This document shows, one piece after another, positions 20,816 to 30,936 of a stretch of DNA of 64,000 nt. The stretch is taken from positions 4,092,001-4,156,000 of the forward strand of contig CP025776.1 in NCBI GenBank assembly GCA_002886105.1, in the 5' to 3' direction. The number at the start of each line of letters is the position of its first letter. The stretch's first letter is position 1. Both the position numbers and the translations under genes were made by a program. Under the pieces are notes generated by a model. That model ran no database searches and had not been told where the DNA came from. It saw nothing but the letters and a program-made list of their open reading frames with translations. The DNA is from Enterobacter sp. EA-1 (lineage in GTDB: Bacteria > Pseudomonadota > Gammaproteobacteria > Enterobacterales > Enterobacteriaceae).

Positions 20816-21218
20816 ATGTATCAGGACATCATCTATCAGGATCTGGATAAAACCATCAACCATCTTGAACATCGCACTGTCGCCCGGTTTACGGAAAATA
20901 AGCACCAGCCGCCAGCCGGGCTGTTTTATCTCTACCTGCGGGCCTCCCGCACGGGGAATTTTGCGCGGACTATGCCCGGTTACTGGATGGCTCAATGGAG
21001 TGCCTGACCGGCGTTCTGCCACAGCTAACCAATCGTTTAGCACCGCGCATCGCGACGGCGGCAGGCTTGTCCGGCCTGAAAACGCGGCGCATTCTGAGCA
21101 TGCTGCTTTACTGGCTGAGTCAGCACCACAGCGGCCAGAGCGACGCGTTACCGGGGCGTGAAGAAGTGATGGACATCTTTTCCAGCATTCTGGAAAACAC
21201 CACGCTGTGCTGTGGTAA
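20816..21218 (+). CDS. Unrecognised small protein divergent from the DeoR regulator
   Basis: I do not recognise this gene. After one indel near 20960 it gives about 133 residues starting MYQDIIYQDLDKTINHLEHR, with RLLDGSMECLTGVLPQL and LSGLKTRRILSMLLYWLSQH in the middle and a Cys-Cys-Gly near the end. The ribosome site AAGGGGAG sits eight bases before the ATG. It has no signal peptide and no obvious membrane helix. It looks helical and mildly basic in the centre. The stop is uncertain: TAA at 21216 is chosen because the convergent hpxK ends at 21230. The DeoR neighbour suggests regulated expression; no function is proposed. Confidence 0.6.
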
Positions 21219-21229
21219 GCCGCAGCGCG

Positions 21230-22480
21230 CTACGGCTTCAGCACCAATTCACGCACCGCCAGACTCATCGCCCGAAGCGCCAGCGCCACATCACTCACCA
21301 TGACGTTTTCCGCCGGGTGATGGCTAATGCCTTTTTCACAACGCACAAACAGCATGGCCGACGGCCAGCGTTCGGCAATGGCAATCGCGTCATGACCCGC
21401 CCCGCTGGGTAACAGCAGCACACGCCGCTGAACGTTTCGCACCGCATCAGCCAGCTTGTCGCGCAATGCGCCATCGCACGGTGTGGCGGCAATGGTATAA
21501 AAATATCGTGGCTAAAATCCACGCCGCGCTGTTCTGCAATGCGCGTGGCCTGCGCCAGTAGAGTGGTTCAGCAACGTTTCACGCTGCGGGTCATCGGGGC
21601 TACGAATATCCAGCGTCAGCGACACCACGCCGGGAATCACATTGACCGCGCCGGGTTCACACTGCAAGGTTCCCACGGTGGCAACCAGCTCCGGACCCCG
21701 CTTGCCGCGCGGCATGCTCAATCAACACCATCCATTCCGCTGCGGCGGCAAGCGCATCGCGGCGATGGCTCATCGGTACAGTGCCAGCATGCTTCGGCTT
21801 CGCCGGTAAAGCGGCAGTGCAAACGGCGAGCGCCGTTAATGGCCGTGACGACGCCAATCGCCAGATCTTCCTGCTCAAGCACCGGCCCCTGCTCGATATG
21901 CAACTCCAGATAGGCTGAGAAATCCGCCGCCGTGCGTTGCGCATCGCCAATACGCGCCGCATCAAGACCGGCGTGCGCCAGCGCCTGCGCCACGCTTATC
22001 CCCTGTGCGTCTTCACACGCCAGCCATTCAGCGGGCCAGCTTCCGGTAAGACCGCGGCTGCCAAGAAGCGTGATATTAAAACGGGTGCCTTCTTCATCGG
22101 CAAACCCCACAATCTCAATCGCCCGGGTTCCACGCACGTTTGCCCGGTGCAGCCCGTCGACAATTTCAATGGCGGTCAACACGCCCAGCATGCCGTCGTA
22201 ACGCCCGGCATCGCGCACGGTATCAAGATGCGACCCCAGCAGCACCGCCGGAGCACCTTCCGAGGCGGCTTCGTAGCGCCCACAAATATTGCCTACCGCA
22301 TCCTGCCGTGCGCATCCCCGCCTGCTGCATCCACGTGGCGACCAGTGCGTTGGCCCGCAGGTGTTCCGGCGACAGATAGACGCGGGTTAACAGCCCCGGC
22401 GTTTCACTGATACACGCGAGTTCATCGCAGCGCGCCATTACCCGCTCTGCGGCGCGGGCGGCCTCCTCTGCGGTCATCAT
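21230..22480 (-). CDS. hpxK: Allantoate amidohydrolase / N-carbamoyl hydrolase (HpxK type)
   Basis: M20-family metallohydrolase of about 416 residues, related to AllC. It would remove ammonia and CO2 from allantoate to give ureidoglycine. Metal-site motifs are LLGSHLDTVRDAGRYDG and FADEEGTRF, and ELHIEQGPVLE is the AllC-type block. The dimerisation-domain segment GTVPMSHRRDALAAAAEWM and the C-terminal SGAGHDA follow. The start ATG at 22480 overlaps the hpxJ stop by four bases, so the two are coupled. Breaks near 21510, 21565, 21720, 21760 and 22290. The name follows the Klebsiella hpx scheme. Confidence 0.83.
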
Positions 22481-23727
22481 CCGTTCGCTCCGTCGTAGAT
22501 ATCCCACGCGGCCTGCATGCCCGCGCCCTGAACGGTACGCAACCCCAGACGATTAAGCACGGCTTCCAGCGCCGTCAGGGTTTGCAGGACGCAATCTTTC
22601 CGCGCGTTATACCCCATGGTGCCAATGCGCCAGATCTTGCCCTGTAGCGGACCAAACGACGTCCCGATCCTCAATATGGAAATCATCCAGCAGCCGTTTA
22701 CGCACCTCTTCGCCATGCACTTCCTGCGGAATAATCACCCCCAGCACGTTATTCATCTTGTGGGTGACATCGCCGAATACCGCCAGCCCCATCCCCCTGG
22801 ATGCCAGCCAGCAGCGCGCGACCATGCAGTTCATGGCGGGCGATCAGCGCATCCATGCCCTCCTCCAGCATAATGCGGGCGCACTCGCGGGCGGCAAATA
22901 ACATGCTGGTCGCCTCGGTGTGGTGGTTCAGACGTTCCGGGGCCCCAGTAATCCATCACCATGCCAAGATCGAAATAGTTGGAGTAGATCATCTCATCCG
23001 CGCCGTCCTGATGCGCGTCGGTACGGATCCCCTGCTCCACGCATTTACGCGCGCGCGGATCGCGGCTTCCATCGCCGGGCTTAGGGTCACCGGCGAGCTA
23101 CCGGACGGGCCGCCCAGCATTTTTGCAAACCGGCGGAGACCGCATCCAGCCCCCGTGACATCGCTCTCCAGCGCGTTACCGCCCAGCGAGGCGGTCGCGT
23201 CAGTATAAAACAGCACGCCGTGACGGCGGCAGATCTCACCGAGGTGCTCCAGCGGTTGCAGCATGGTGGTGGAGGTATCGCCATGCACCGTCAGCAACAG
23301 GCGCGGCTTAACCCGAACGATCGCGTCTTCGATCTGCTCCGGCGTAAAGACCTCACCCCGTGGGGAACCTCGATGGTGTGTACTTCCGCACGACAGCGAC
23401 GGGCAATTTCACACAGCAAATGGCCAAAGCGACCAAACACCGGTACCAGCACTTTATCTCCCGGACGAATGGCCGACACGAGGATCGCCTCAATACCCGC
23501 GCGCGGGAGGTACCGTCCACCAGCATCGTCCAGCGGTTTTGCGTGCGGAAAACCTCGCGGTAGAGCGCCATCACCTCGTTCATATAGCCGGTCATCACCG
23601 GATCGTATTGCCCCACTAACTGACTCGCCATGGCGCGCAGCACACGCGGATCGGCATTGATCGGCCCCGGCCCCATTAACAAGCGTTGAGGCGGGTTTAT
23701 TTGCGGGAACTGCTGAAAATCGAACAT
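22477..23727 (-). CDS. hpxJ: Pyridoxal-phosphate aminotransferase (HpxJ, PucG-like)
   Basis: Class V aminotransferase of about 416 residues, similar to Bacillus PucG, which moves the amino group of ureidoglycine to glyoxylate. LLMGPGPINADPRVLRAM is the typical start. TMLVDGTSRAGIEAIL, LLTVHGDTSTTMLQPL and DAVSAGLQKCLGGPSG (the PLP Lys region) are family blocks. Breaks near 22670, 22800, 22940, 23040, 23135, 23365 and 23505. It ends AAWDIYDGANG. Together with hpxK it forms a two-gene transcript that turns allantoate into glycine and oxalurate-side products. Confidence 0.83.
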
Positions 23728-23867
23728 GGGCGCGTCCTTTGATGTGCGACAGCACAGATGATGAAACGAAAGATTCTTTGATAATATTTCTGCAACTAAT
23801 GTGCCACAGACCAAAAGACGAAGCCAGTCCTGTAATAACAGGGTATTTAGCACGATTAAGCCATAAA

Positions 23868-23890
23868 AACGGGACGCCAGTCGCCCCGTT
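23868..23890 (-). terminator. Terminator of the RpiR-type regulator
   Basis: Arms AACGGGACG (23868-23876) and CGCCCCGTT (23882-23890), one mismatch, followed on the minus strand by TTTTTATGG. It separates the regulator from hpxJ. Confidence 0.7.
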
Positions 23891-23930
23891 ATGCATCATC
23901 ACCGTGGTGCAAAAGCACCATTACAGTGCA

Positions 23931-24770
23931 CTACCGTTGTTCCAGTTCATCCAGATCGGTGTACAACGATGCGATGTGATGAATGCGCTGCCGCCCTGCG
24001 GTCAGGGTGGTATGCAGCAAGGCGTTCGCCAGTAAATTCACCAGACTCATGGCGCAGCTGTAGCTATCAAATGCCGAGACGCTGTCCAGCGGTAGCCCGA
24101 TATGCCAGCGGCACAGCGCTTTGATACTGGTTGCCTGCGGTTCGCTGATCGCCAGCACCGGTACGCCCTGCTGATAGAGCGCCTCCAGTACCGGGCGCAC
24201 CACGCGCGGACGGCGGCGAAACGCGACCACCACCACCATGTCGGCAGGCGTGATATCCACCAACTCTTCCGCCAGCGTCTGCCCCGGCTGCGGTAGCACC
24301 ATCACCTGACCCCGGCTTTGCAGCAGTTGCTGACGCAAATGCAGCGCCACCGGTGCACTGTTGCGCAGGCCAATGATCACGATCCGCCGGGCCTCGCCAA
24401 GCGCGGCGATCACCCCGGCAAATTGCCCGGCATCGAGCGCATTGACCCATTGGGTCAGGTTTGCCATCTCCTGCTTGTAATGACGCGCCAGCAACGTATT
24501 GCCCTGCACGGCATCACGGTTCTCCGTCAGCGGCATTCCACTCTGGCGCAAGGTGCGTAACTCGTCGCGCATCTCTTTAAAACGATCGTAACCTAGCCGT
24601 TTAAACAGACGACTGACGGTGGCTTTCGACACCCCGCTGAGCCGCGCCAGTTCTGCGCTGTTATAGCTCACCAGATCGTCAAAATGATCGATGATAAATG
24701 ACGCAACGCGTTGTTCCTGCGGGGAAAGCTGGTCATAGCACTCCCGCAGACGTTCATCCAGCTGCTGCAT
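23931..24770 (-). CDS. MurR/RpiR-family regulator of the hpx genes
   Basis: Intact frame of 279 residues from the ATG at 24770, which has AGGAGAGGCT as ribosome site; a longer frame upstream lacks one. The N-terminal HTH reads LARLSGVSKATVSRLFKRLG. The C-terminal SIS domain includes RIVIIGLRNSAPVALHLRQ and TPADMVVVVAFRRRPR. Divergent from hpxW, with inverted repeats between them. A regulator of this type accompanies hpxWXYZ in Klebsiella. The effector is presumably a pathway intermediate; this is inference. Confidence 0.85.
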   Translation of the reverse strand: MQQLDERLRECYDQLSPQEQRVASFIIDHFDDLVSYNSAELARLSGVSKATVSRLFKRLGYDRFKEMRDELRTLRQSGMPLTENRDAVQGNTLLARHYKQEMANLTQWVNALDAGQFAGVIAALGEARRIVIIGLRNSAPVALHLRQQLLQSRGQVMVLPQPGQTLAEELVDITPADMVVVVAFRRRPRVVRPVLEALYQQGVPVLAISEPQATSIKALCRWHIGLPLDSVSAFDSYSCAMSLVNLLANALLHTTLTAGRQRIHHIASLYTDLDELEQR

Positions 24771-24789
24771 AGCCTCTCCTGCAACTTTT

Positions 24790-24873
24790 GTTTCACGATA
24801 AGCTGACACAGTGAAACGCTTGCCGTCAATCTGGAACAGCTCTTGCTTAGTCTTCTCCACTTACCGAAGACTA
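24790..24873. promoter_or_regulatory. Inverted repeats in the RpiR-hpxW divergent promoter
   Basis: GTTTCAC (24790-24796) and GTGAAAC (24811-24817) form a spaced palindrome resembling RpiR-family sites. TAGTCTTC (24848-24855) and GAAGACTA (24866-24873) form a hairpin directly before the hpxW ribosome site AAGGAAG. Confidence 0.45.
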
Positions 24874-24887
24874 AAGGAAGCGTGACG

Positions 24888-26462
24888 ATGCAAAGTAATA
24901 TGGCCCCTCTGGCATGGCGGTGACCCTGCACCATCTCGCCAGCGAGTCGGCGCTGTCGGTTTTACGCCACGGCGGCGATGCCATTCAGGCGATGGTTGCC
25001 GCCGCCGCGACCATTGCGGTGGCCTACCCGCATATGAATGGCATTGGCGGCGACGGCTTCTGGCTGATTGTGCCGCCGGAAGGCGAACCGCTCGCCATTG
25101 ACGCCAGCGCGGCCGGGCAACGGCGACTCAGGCGTTTTATGCCGGACATGCCCATATTCCTCATCGCGGCCCGCTTGCCGCCCTCACCGTACCCGGCACG
25201 CTCAGCGGCTGGGATGAAGCGTTAGCGGTTTCCGCCGCGCTGGGTGCTGCGCCGTTACCCTTGTCGCGCCTGCTGGCCGATGCCATTCGCTACGCGGCGG
25301 ACGGTATTCCGGTCACGCAGTCGCAGGCCAGCGCCAGCCAAAGTAAATTTCAGGAACTGGTGGACGTACCCGGTTTCGCCAACACCTTTTTGCCACAAGG
25401 CGCAGCGCCGCAGGCAGGCAGCCGTTTTTGCCAGCCAACGCTGGCCCGCACCCTGACCCGACTCGCCACCGAGGGGGCTGGACAGCTTTTATCGCGGGGG
25501 GCTCGCGCAACTGATGGCCGATGAGATGCAAACGCTGGGTATTCCTATTACCGCCCAGTGGCCAATCACCGTGCTCAGCGCCGCGTACCGCTAAAACTCC
25601 GCCACAGCAAGGGTGAGGTGTTTAATATGACGCCGCCCACGCAGGGACTGGTGTCACTGGCCATCCTCGGCATCACCGATCATCTCGACATGGCCCGTGC
25701 AAACGACGTGCAAACCATCCACCGTATTGTGGAAGCGACCAAAAAAGCTTTCGGCCTGCGCGACCGCTACATCACCGACCCGCGCCACGTCACGCTGCCG
25801 GTACAAAGCCTGCTCGAGCAAGCGCCGCTGGCGCTGCTGGCTGACAGCATTGATGAACAGCGCGCAGCGCCCGGGGCCGAGGGCAAAGGGCCGGGGGATA
25901 CGGTGTGGATGGGCGTGATCGACAAAAACGGTCTGGCGGTCTCGTTTATCCAGAGCATTTACCATGAATTTGGCAGCGGCGTGGTGCTACCGGAGAGCGG
26001 CGTTCTGCTGCAAAACCGCGGTGCGGCCTTTAGCCTCGATCCGTCACATTTGCTGGCGTTAATGCCGGGCAAGCAACCCTTCCATACCTTAAACCCCGCA
26101 GCAGCGCGGCTCAACGACGGGCGCACCATGGTGTACGGCACGATGGGCGGCGACGGTCAACCGCAAACCCAGGGCCGCCATTTTTACCCGCCATGTCATG
26201 CAGGGCATGCCGTTACAGGCGGCGGTCTGCGCACCGCGCTGGCTGCTGGGGCGCACCCGGGGACAGGCGTCGGAAAGCCTGAAACTGGAAGGCGGTTTTA
26301 GTGAAGAGACCTTCCTCGCATTGCGCGAGATGGGGCATGAGGTGGAGTGGCTGCCCGGCTTAGTGAAGCCACCGGACATGCTGGCGCGATCCTTCGCCAT
26401 GCCAATGGCATGCTGGAAGGGCTTTCGATCCGCGCAGCAATGGCAGCGCAGCCGGTTTTTAA
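24888..26462 (+). CDS. hpxW: Oxamate amidohydrolase HpxW
   Basis: GGT-fold Ntn hydrolase of about 524 residues that hydrolyses oxamate to oxalate and ammonia in uric acid breakdown. Landmarks are VLRHGGDAIQAMVAAAATIA, PHMNGIGGDGFWLIVPP, GDTVWMGVIDKNGLAVSF (Thr nucleophile candidate) and YHEFGSGVVLPESGVLLQNR. The start ATG at 24888 follows AAGGAAG. Breaks near 24909, 25120, 25190, 25490, 26165 and 26425. Allowing the last one, the tail reads DPRSNGSAAGF with TAA at 26460, which leaves AAGGAG free for hpxX. Confidence 0.87.
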
Positions 26463-26471
26463 GGAGCAAAG

Positions 26472-26630
26472 ATGAACACCACTGATTTTGACTGGCCAAC
26501 CTACATCCGGCTGATGGAGCAACTGCTGGCGGTGCCGCTGGACGATGCCCGCCGCGCGGAACTGGAAGTGCAGCTCACCCGTATCGCCGCCATGGCGCAA
26601 CCGTTAATGGCCTTCCCCTTACCGCCGTGA
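26472..26630 (+). CDS. hpxX: HpxX, small DUF4089-type subunit
   Basis: 52 residues, intact: MNTTDFDWPTYIRLMEQLLA then a helical LDDARRAELEVQLTRIAAMA and a PLMAFPLPP tail. It has AAGGAG six bases before the ATG. HpxX-type proteins precede AtzE-like amidases and resemble small GatC-like partners, so it is probably a stabilising subunit of HpxY. The gene is short and easily missed. Confidence 0.85.
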   Translation: MNTTDFDWPTYIRLMEQLLAVPLDDARRAELEVQLTRIAAMAQPLMAFPLPP

Positions 26631-26651
26631 AGGCGCCGGGGAGTACCGCCT

Positions 26652-28023
26652 ATGAGCTTATCGATTGGCGATATTCAACGCGGCCTGCGGGAAAAAATAA
26701 CCTTTAGCGCCAGCGAGCTGGCGCAGCGCACCGGCGCACATTGAGCAGCACAACCCGCAGCTTAATGCCTTCACCGCTATCACCGCCTCTCGCTTACGGG
26801 CGGAAGCGGCGCGTATTGATGTGCGCATCGCCCAGCGGTGAACCGCTGCCTGCACTGGCAGGCGTGCCTTATGCAGTAAAAAACCTGTTTGATATCGCAG
26901 AGATCACCACCCTTGCCGGGGCCGAACTGTTCAGCACCCAACCGGCGGCCACCCAGATGCCTTTGCCATACGCCAGCTCACCCGCGCCGGAGCGACGCTT
27001 GCCGGGGCGCTGAATATGGACGCCTACGCTTACGGTTTCACCACGGAAAACAGCCACTATGGCGCAACGCGCAACCCGCGCGATCCGCAACGTGTGGCGG
27101 GCGGATCGTCAGGTGGTTCCGCTGCGGCTGTGGCGGCGGGTATGGTCAATTTCGCCCTCGGCACCGATACCAACGGATCGATTCGCGTACCGGCGTCGCT
27201 GTGCGGTATTTATGGCCTGAAACCCACGTTTGGTCGTCTCTCCCGCACGGGTAGCCACCCGTTTGTCGCCAGCCTCGATCATATTGGCCCGCTGGCACGC
27301 AGCACGGAGGATCTGACACGTGTGTATGATGCGTTGCAGGGGCGCGATAACGACGATCGGTGGCAGTCCGCACGTGCCGCCGATATTGCCCTGCCGAGGC
27401 CTTGCCGCAGGCAACGCGTTACGCTGCGCAGTGCTGGATGGCTACTTCTCAAGCTGGTGCGATGACGATGCACGGCAGGCCGTCAATGCCGTTGCCCGGT
27501 GGCGCTGAGCGCAGATCGCACCGTGACATTACCGGAAGCCGAACTGGCGCGTTCCGCGGCGTTTTTGTTGTCGGCAGCGGAAGGGGAAATCACTATCTTC
27601 CCGCACTGCGCACTGAAGCGTCGCGCTTTGAACCGAACTCCCGCGAACGTCTGCTGGCCGGGGCCATGACGCCGTCGGCTGGTACACCTGTGCACAGCGT
27701 TTCCGCGCCCTGGTTTCGCGATAAAACCTTGCCGCTGTTTGAACAGCTTGACCTGCTCGCGCCGGCAACACCCTGTAGCGCAACACCGATTGGTACGCCA
27801 ACCATGCGTATTAACGGGGCGGATCTGCCGGTGAAAGCGAGTATGGGTATGCTGACACAACCGATCTCTTTCCTTGGTCTGCCGGTGGTCACCGTACCGG
27901 TAAAACCCGTAGCGGCTGATTGGCGTGCAGATTATTGGCGCGCCCCTGCAGGAAACCCGTTGTTTACAGGCAGCATGGCGGCTCGAACAAGCCGGAATAC
28001 TTTACCCACAGGACGCAGCATGA
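26652..28023 (+). CDS. hpxY: AtzE-family amidase HpxY (oxalurate pathway)
   Basis: Amidase-signature enzyme of about 457 residues. The catalytic Lys sits in [11 protein letters not shown] and the Ser pair in [37 protein letters not shown] follows. It is proposed to act on oxalurate together with HpxX and HpxZ to supply oxamate for HpxW. Breaks near 26742, 26830, 26960, 27400, 27510, 27685, 27760 and 27920. The C-terminus reads QDAA, and its TGA overlaps the hpxZ ATG (ATGA). Confidence 0.85.
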
Positions 28024-28404
28024 ACCGAGACAATATCGATCGCCCGGCGATCCTCAACGAAGTGACGGCGGCCTTTACCGCTACGAGCAGGCACTGATAA
28101 GCAATGATGTAGACGTACTGGATGAGCTGTTCTGGGACGATGAGCGCACCGTGCGTTATGGCGCGACGGAGAATCTGTAAACGGCATTGCCGCCATTCGT
28201 GATTTTCGAAATTCACGCCCTTCCGCCGGGCTGGACAGGTTGCTGCGCAATACCACCATCACCACCTTTGGCGAGGATATGGCGGTGGCCAGTACGGAAT
28301 TTACCCGTGAGAACAGCGAACGCGTGGGCAGACAGATGCAAACGTGGGTGAAATTCCCGTGGGGCTGGCGCATTGTGGCAGCGCATGTGAGCTTGATGGG
28401 GTGA
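28020..28404 (+). CDS. hpxZ: HpxZ, SnoaL/NTF2-like protein of oxalurate catabolism
   Basis: About 128 residues of the DUF3225 (AtzH-like) group: [19 protein letters not shown], then [34 protein letters not shown] and the tail [17 protein letters not shown]2-fold proteins of this type accompany AtzE/HpxY amidases and may be accessory subunits. Breaks near 28080 and 28180. Coupled to hpxY by a four-base overlap; last gene of the operon. Confidence 0.85.
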
Positions 28405-28409
28405 GAAAG

Positions 28410-28428
28410 CCCCTCCTCACGGGAGGGG
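28410..28428. terminator. C/T-rich hairpin between hpxZ and cysH
   Basis: Arms CCCCTCC (28410-28416) and GGAGGGG (28422-28428) between convergent genes, without a clear T run. It belongs to the same hairpin type as 11669. Confidence 0.5.
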
Positions 28429-28437
28429 GGAGATACA

Positions 28438-29170
28438 TTAACCTTCGTGCAGCCCGCATTCGCGTTTCAGGCCGAAGAAGCGGGTCTCTTCCTCCGCCAT
28501 CCCCGGTTCCCATTTACGGGTGGTGTGGGTATCGCCGACCGAGAGATAACCCTGATCCCACAGCGGATGGTAGCCCAGCCCGTGTTTTTGCAGGTACTGG
28601 TATACCGTGCGGTTATCCCAGTCGATAATCGGCAGCACTTTAAACACGCCGCGCTGGATGCCTAATACCGGCAGGTTGGCGCGACTGCCGGATTGCTCGC
28701 GGCGCAGCCCGGCAAACCAGTTTGCGCGTTTAATTCCGCCAGCGCGCGATTCATCGGCTCGACTTTGTTGATGTCATTGTATTTCTCAATGCCTTCAACG
28801 CCCTGCTCCCACAGTTTGCCGTAGCGCGCTTCCTGCCGAGGCCGGGCTTTGCTCAGCGCGGTAGACTTTCAGGTTGAGCTTGAGCTTGTCCGTCAGCTCG
28901 TCGATAAACTGGTACGTTTCCGGGAACAGATAGCCGGTATCGGTGAGGATCACCGGGATGCCCGGACAGACTTGATTGACCAGATGCAGGCTTACCGCCG
29001 CCTGAATACCGAAGCTTGATGAGCACATACTCGCCCGGCAGGTTTTCCAGCGCCCAGACGACACGCGCTTCAGCGCTCAGCGTTTCGAGCTGCGCATTCG
29101 TTTCGGCAAGCTGGAGCACTCGCTCAACTTTCGGCAGCGCGTTCAGCGCATTAAGATCGAGTTTGGACAT
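28438..29170 (-). CDS. cysH: PAPS reductase (phosphoadenylylsulfate reductase)
   Basis: Reduces 3'-phosphoadenylyl sulphate to sulphite with thioredoxin; about 244 residues. The N-terminus is [17 protein letters not shown]. The substrate-loop [18 protein letters not shown] is present with an indel near 29020, as are [16 protein letters not shown] and the catalytic KRECGLHEG tail with its single Cys. Other breaks near 28720 and 28850. Third gene of cysJIH; a REP-like hairpin separates it from cysI. Confidence 0.95.
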
Positions 29171-29191
29171 ACGTTCCTCACTGTGTTCGTT

Positions 29192-29217
29192 GCCTGATAG
29201 CGCGACGCTTATCAGGC
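29192..29217. repeat. REP-like palindrome between cysI and cysH
   Basis: Arms GCCTGATA (29192-29199) and TATCAGGC (29210-29217), the typical enterobacterial REP form, in the 59-base cysI-cysH gap. It may protect or uncouple the upstream message. Confidence 0.65.
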
Positions 29218-29229
29218 TTACAGGCTGCG

Positions 29230-30936
29230 TTATTCCCAGAAATCCCGCGCGGGATCGAGCACCGGACGAATGATGCCGACGCGGACGGTGAAATCGCCAA
29301 AGCCTTCACCCTCTTTGCGTTCACTCGCCCAACGCGCGACCAGCTCATCAATCGCGTTGAGAATGTCCGTTTCCGTAATGTTTTCACGGTACATCCGCGG
29401 GATCCGCGTACCAATACGGTTACCGCCAATATGCAGGTTATAGCTACCGGCGCTTTGCCGACCAGTGCCGATTTCCGCCAGCATCGCGCGGCCACAGCCA
29501 TTCGGGCAGCCGGTCACGCGCAGCAATGTGGTCATCGCCCACGCCGTGTTTCTCCATCACCGCTTCCACTTTATCAACGAAAGAGGGCAGGAAACGTTCG
29601 GCTTCCGCCATCGCCAGCGGACAGGTCGGGAACGACACGCAGGCCATGGAGTTTTCACGCTGCGGTTTGACCGCGTCCATTAACCCGTGCGCACGGGCCA
29701 GTTTCTCGATTTTCGCTTTCTGGCTCTCCGGTACGCCCGCCACAATCAGGTTCTGGTTGGCGGTTAAGCGGAAGTCACCTTTATGGATCTTAGCAATTTC
29801 CAGCAGACCGGTTTTCAGCGAACGGCCGGGATAATCAAGAATACGGCCATTTTCAATAAACAGCGTCAGGTGCCATTTATTGTCGATCCCCTTCACCCAG
29901 CCAATACGATCGCCACGACCGGTAAACTCATACGGACGGATCGGTTCAATGTAATGCCAGCGCGACGCTCGACTTCCGCTTTAAAGGTGTCGACGCCCAC
30001 GCGTTCCAGCGCGTATTTGGTTTTCGCGTTTTTACGATCGGTGCGGTTGCCCCAATCGCGCTGCGTGGTCACCACCGCTTCCGCGACGGCCAGCGTATGC
30101 TCCAGCGGCAGGTAGCCGAATTCGCTCGCCGTACGGGCGTATTTCTGTATTGCCGTGCTCAATAGAGACCGCCGCCGACCAGCAGGTTGAAGCCCACCAG
30201 TTTGCCGTTTTCCGCCACCGCCACAAAGTTCATGTCGTTGGCGTGCAGATCAACATCGTTCTGCGGCGGGATCACCACCGTGGTTTTAAATTTACGCGGC
30301 AGATAGGTTTTACCGAGGATCGGCTCTTCGTCCGTGGTCGCGACTTTCTCGGCATCGTGCCAGATTTCCGCATACGCGCGGGTGCGCGGCAGCAGGTGCT
30401 CAGAGAGTTTTTTCGCCCATTCGTAAGCTTCGGCGTGCAGTTCCGACTCAATCGGGTTCGAGGTGCAAAGCACGTTGCGGTTCACGTCGTTGGCGGTCGC
30501 CAGCGCGTCAAGACCGACTTCATGCAGCATCTGGTGCGCCGGTTTCACGTTCTTTTTCAGAATGCCGTGAAACTGGAACGTCTGGCGGTTAGTCAGACGA
30601 ATGCTGCCATAAAGGGTTTTATCGTCGGCGAACTTATCGATCGACAGCCACTGCTTAGGCGTAATGATGCCGCCCGGCAGACGGCAGCGCAGCATCATGG
30701 CATGACGCGGCTCCAGTTTCTGCTCGGCGCGCTCGGCGCGAATATCGCGATCATCCTGCTGATACATGCCGTGAAAGCGGATCAGCAGAAAGTTGTCGCC
30801 GTTAAAACCACCGGTCAGACCGTCGTTCAGATCTTCAGCAATGGTGCCGCGCAGGTAATTGCTTGCGTCTTTAAGACGCTCGGCATCCGCCAGTTTTCCT
30901 TCGACCACCAGCGGGCCGGGGATGTTTTTCGCTCAT
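29230..30936 (-). CDS. cysI: Sulphite reductase haemoprotein beta subunit
   Basis: Six-electron reduction of sulphite to sulphide using a coupled 4Fe-4S cluster and sirohaem; about 570 residues. Cluster cysteines appear in [14 protein letters not shown] and [14 protein letters not shown]. Also clear are [19 protein letters not shown] and [14 protein letters not shown]. Breaks near 29460, 29525, 29930, 30160 and 30910. The ATG at 30936 overlaps the cysJ stop (TAATG), so the subunits are coupled. It ends LDPARDFWE. Confidence 0.95.
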
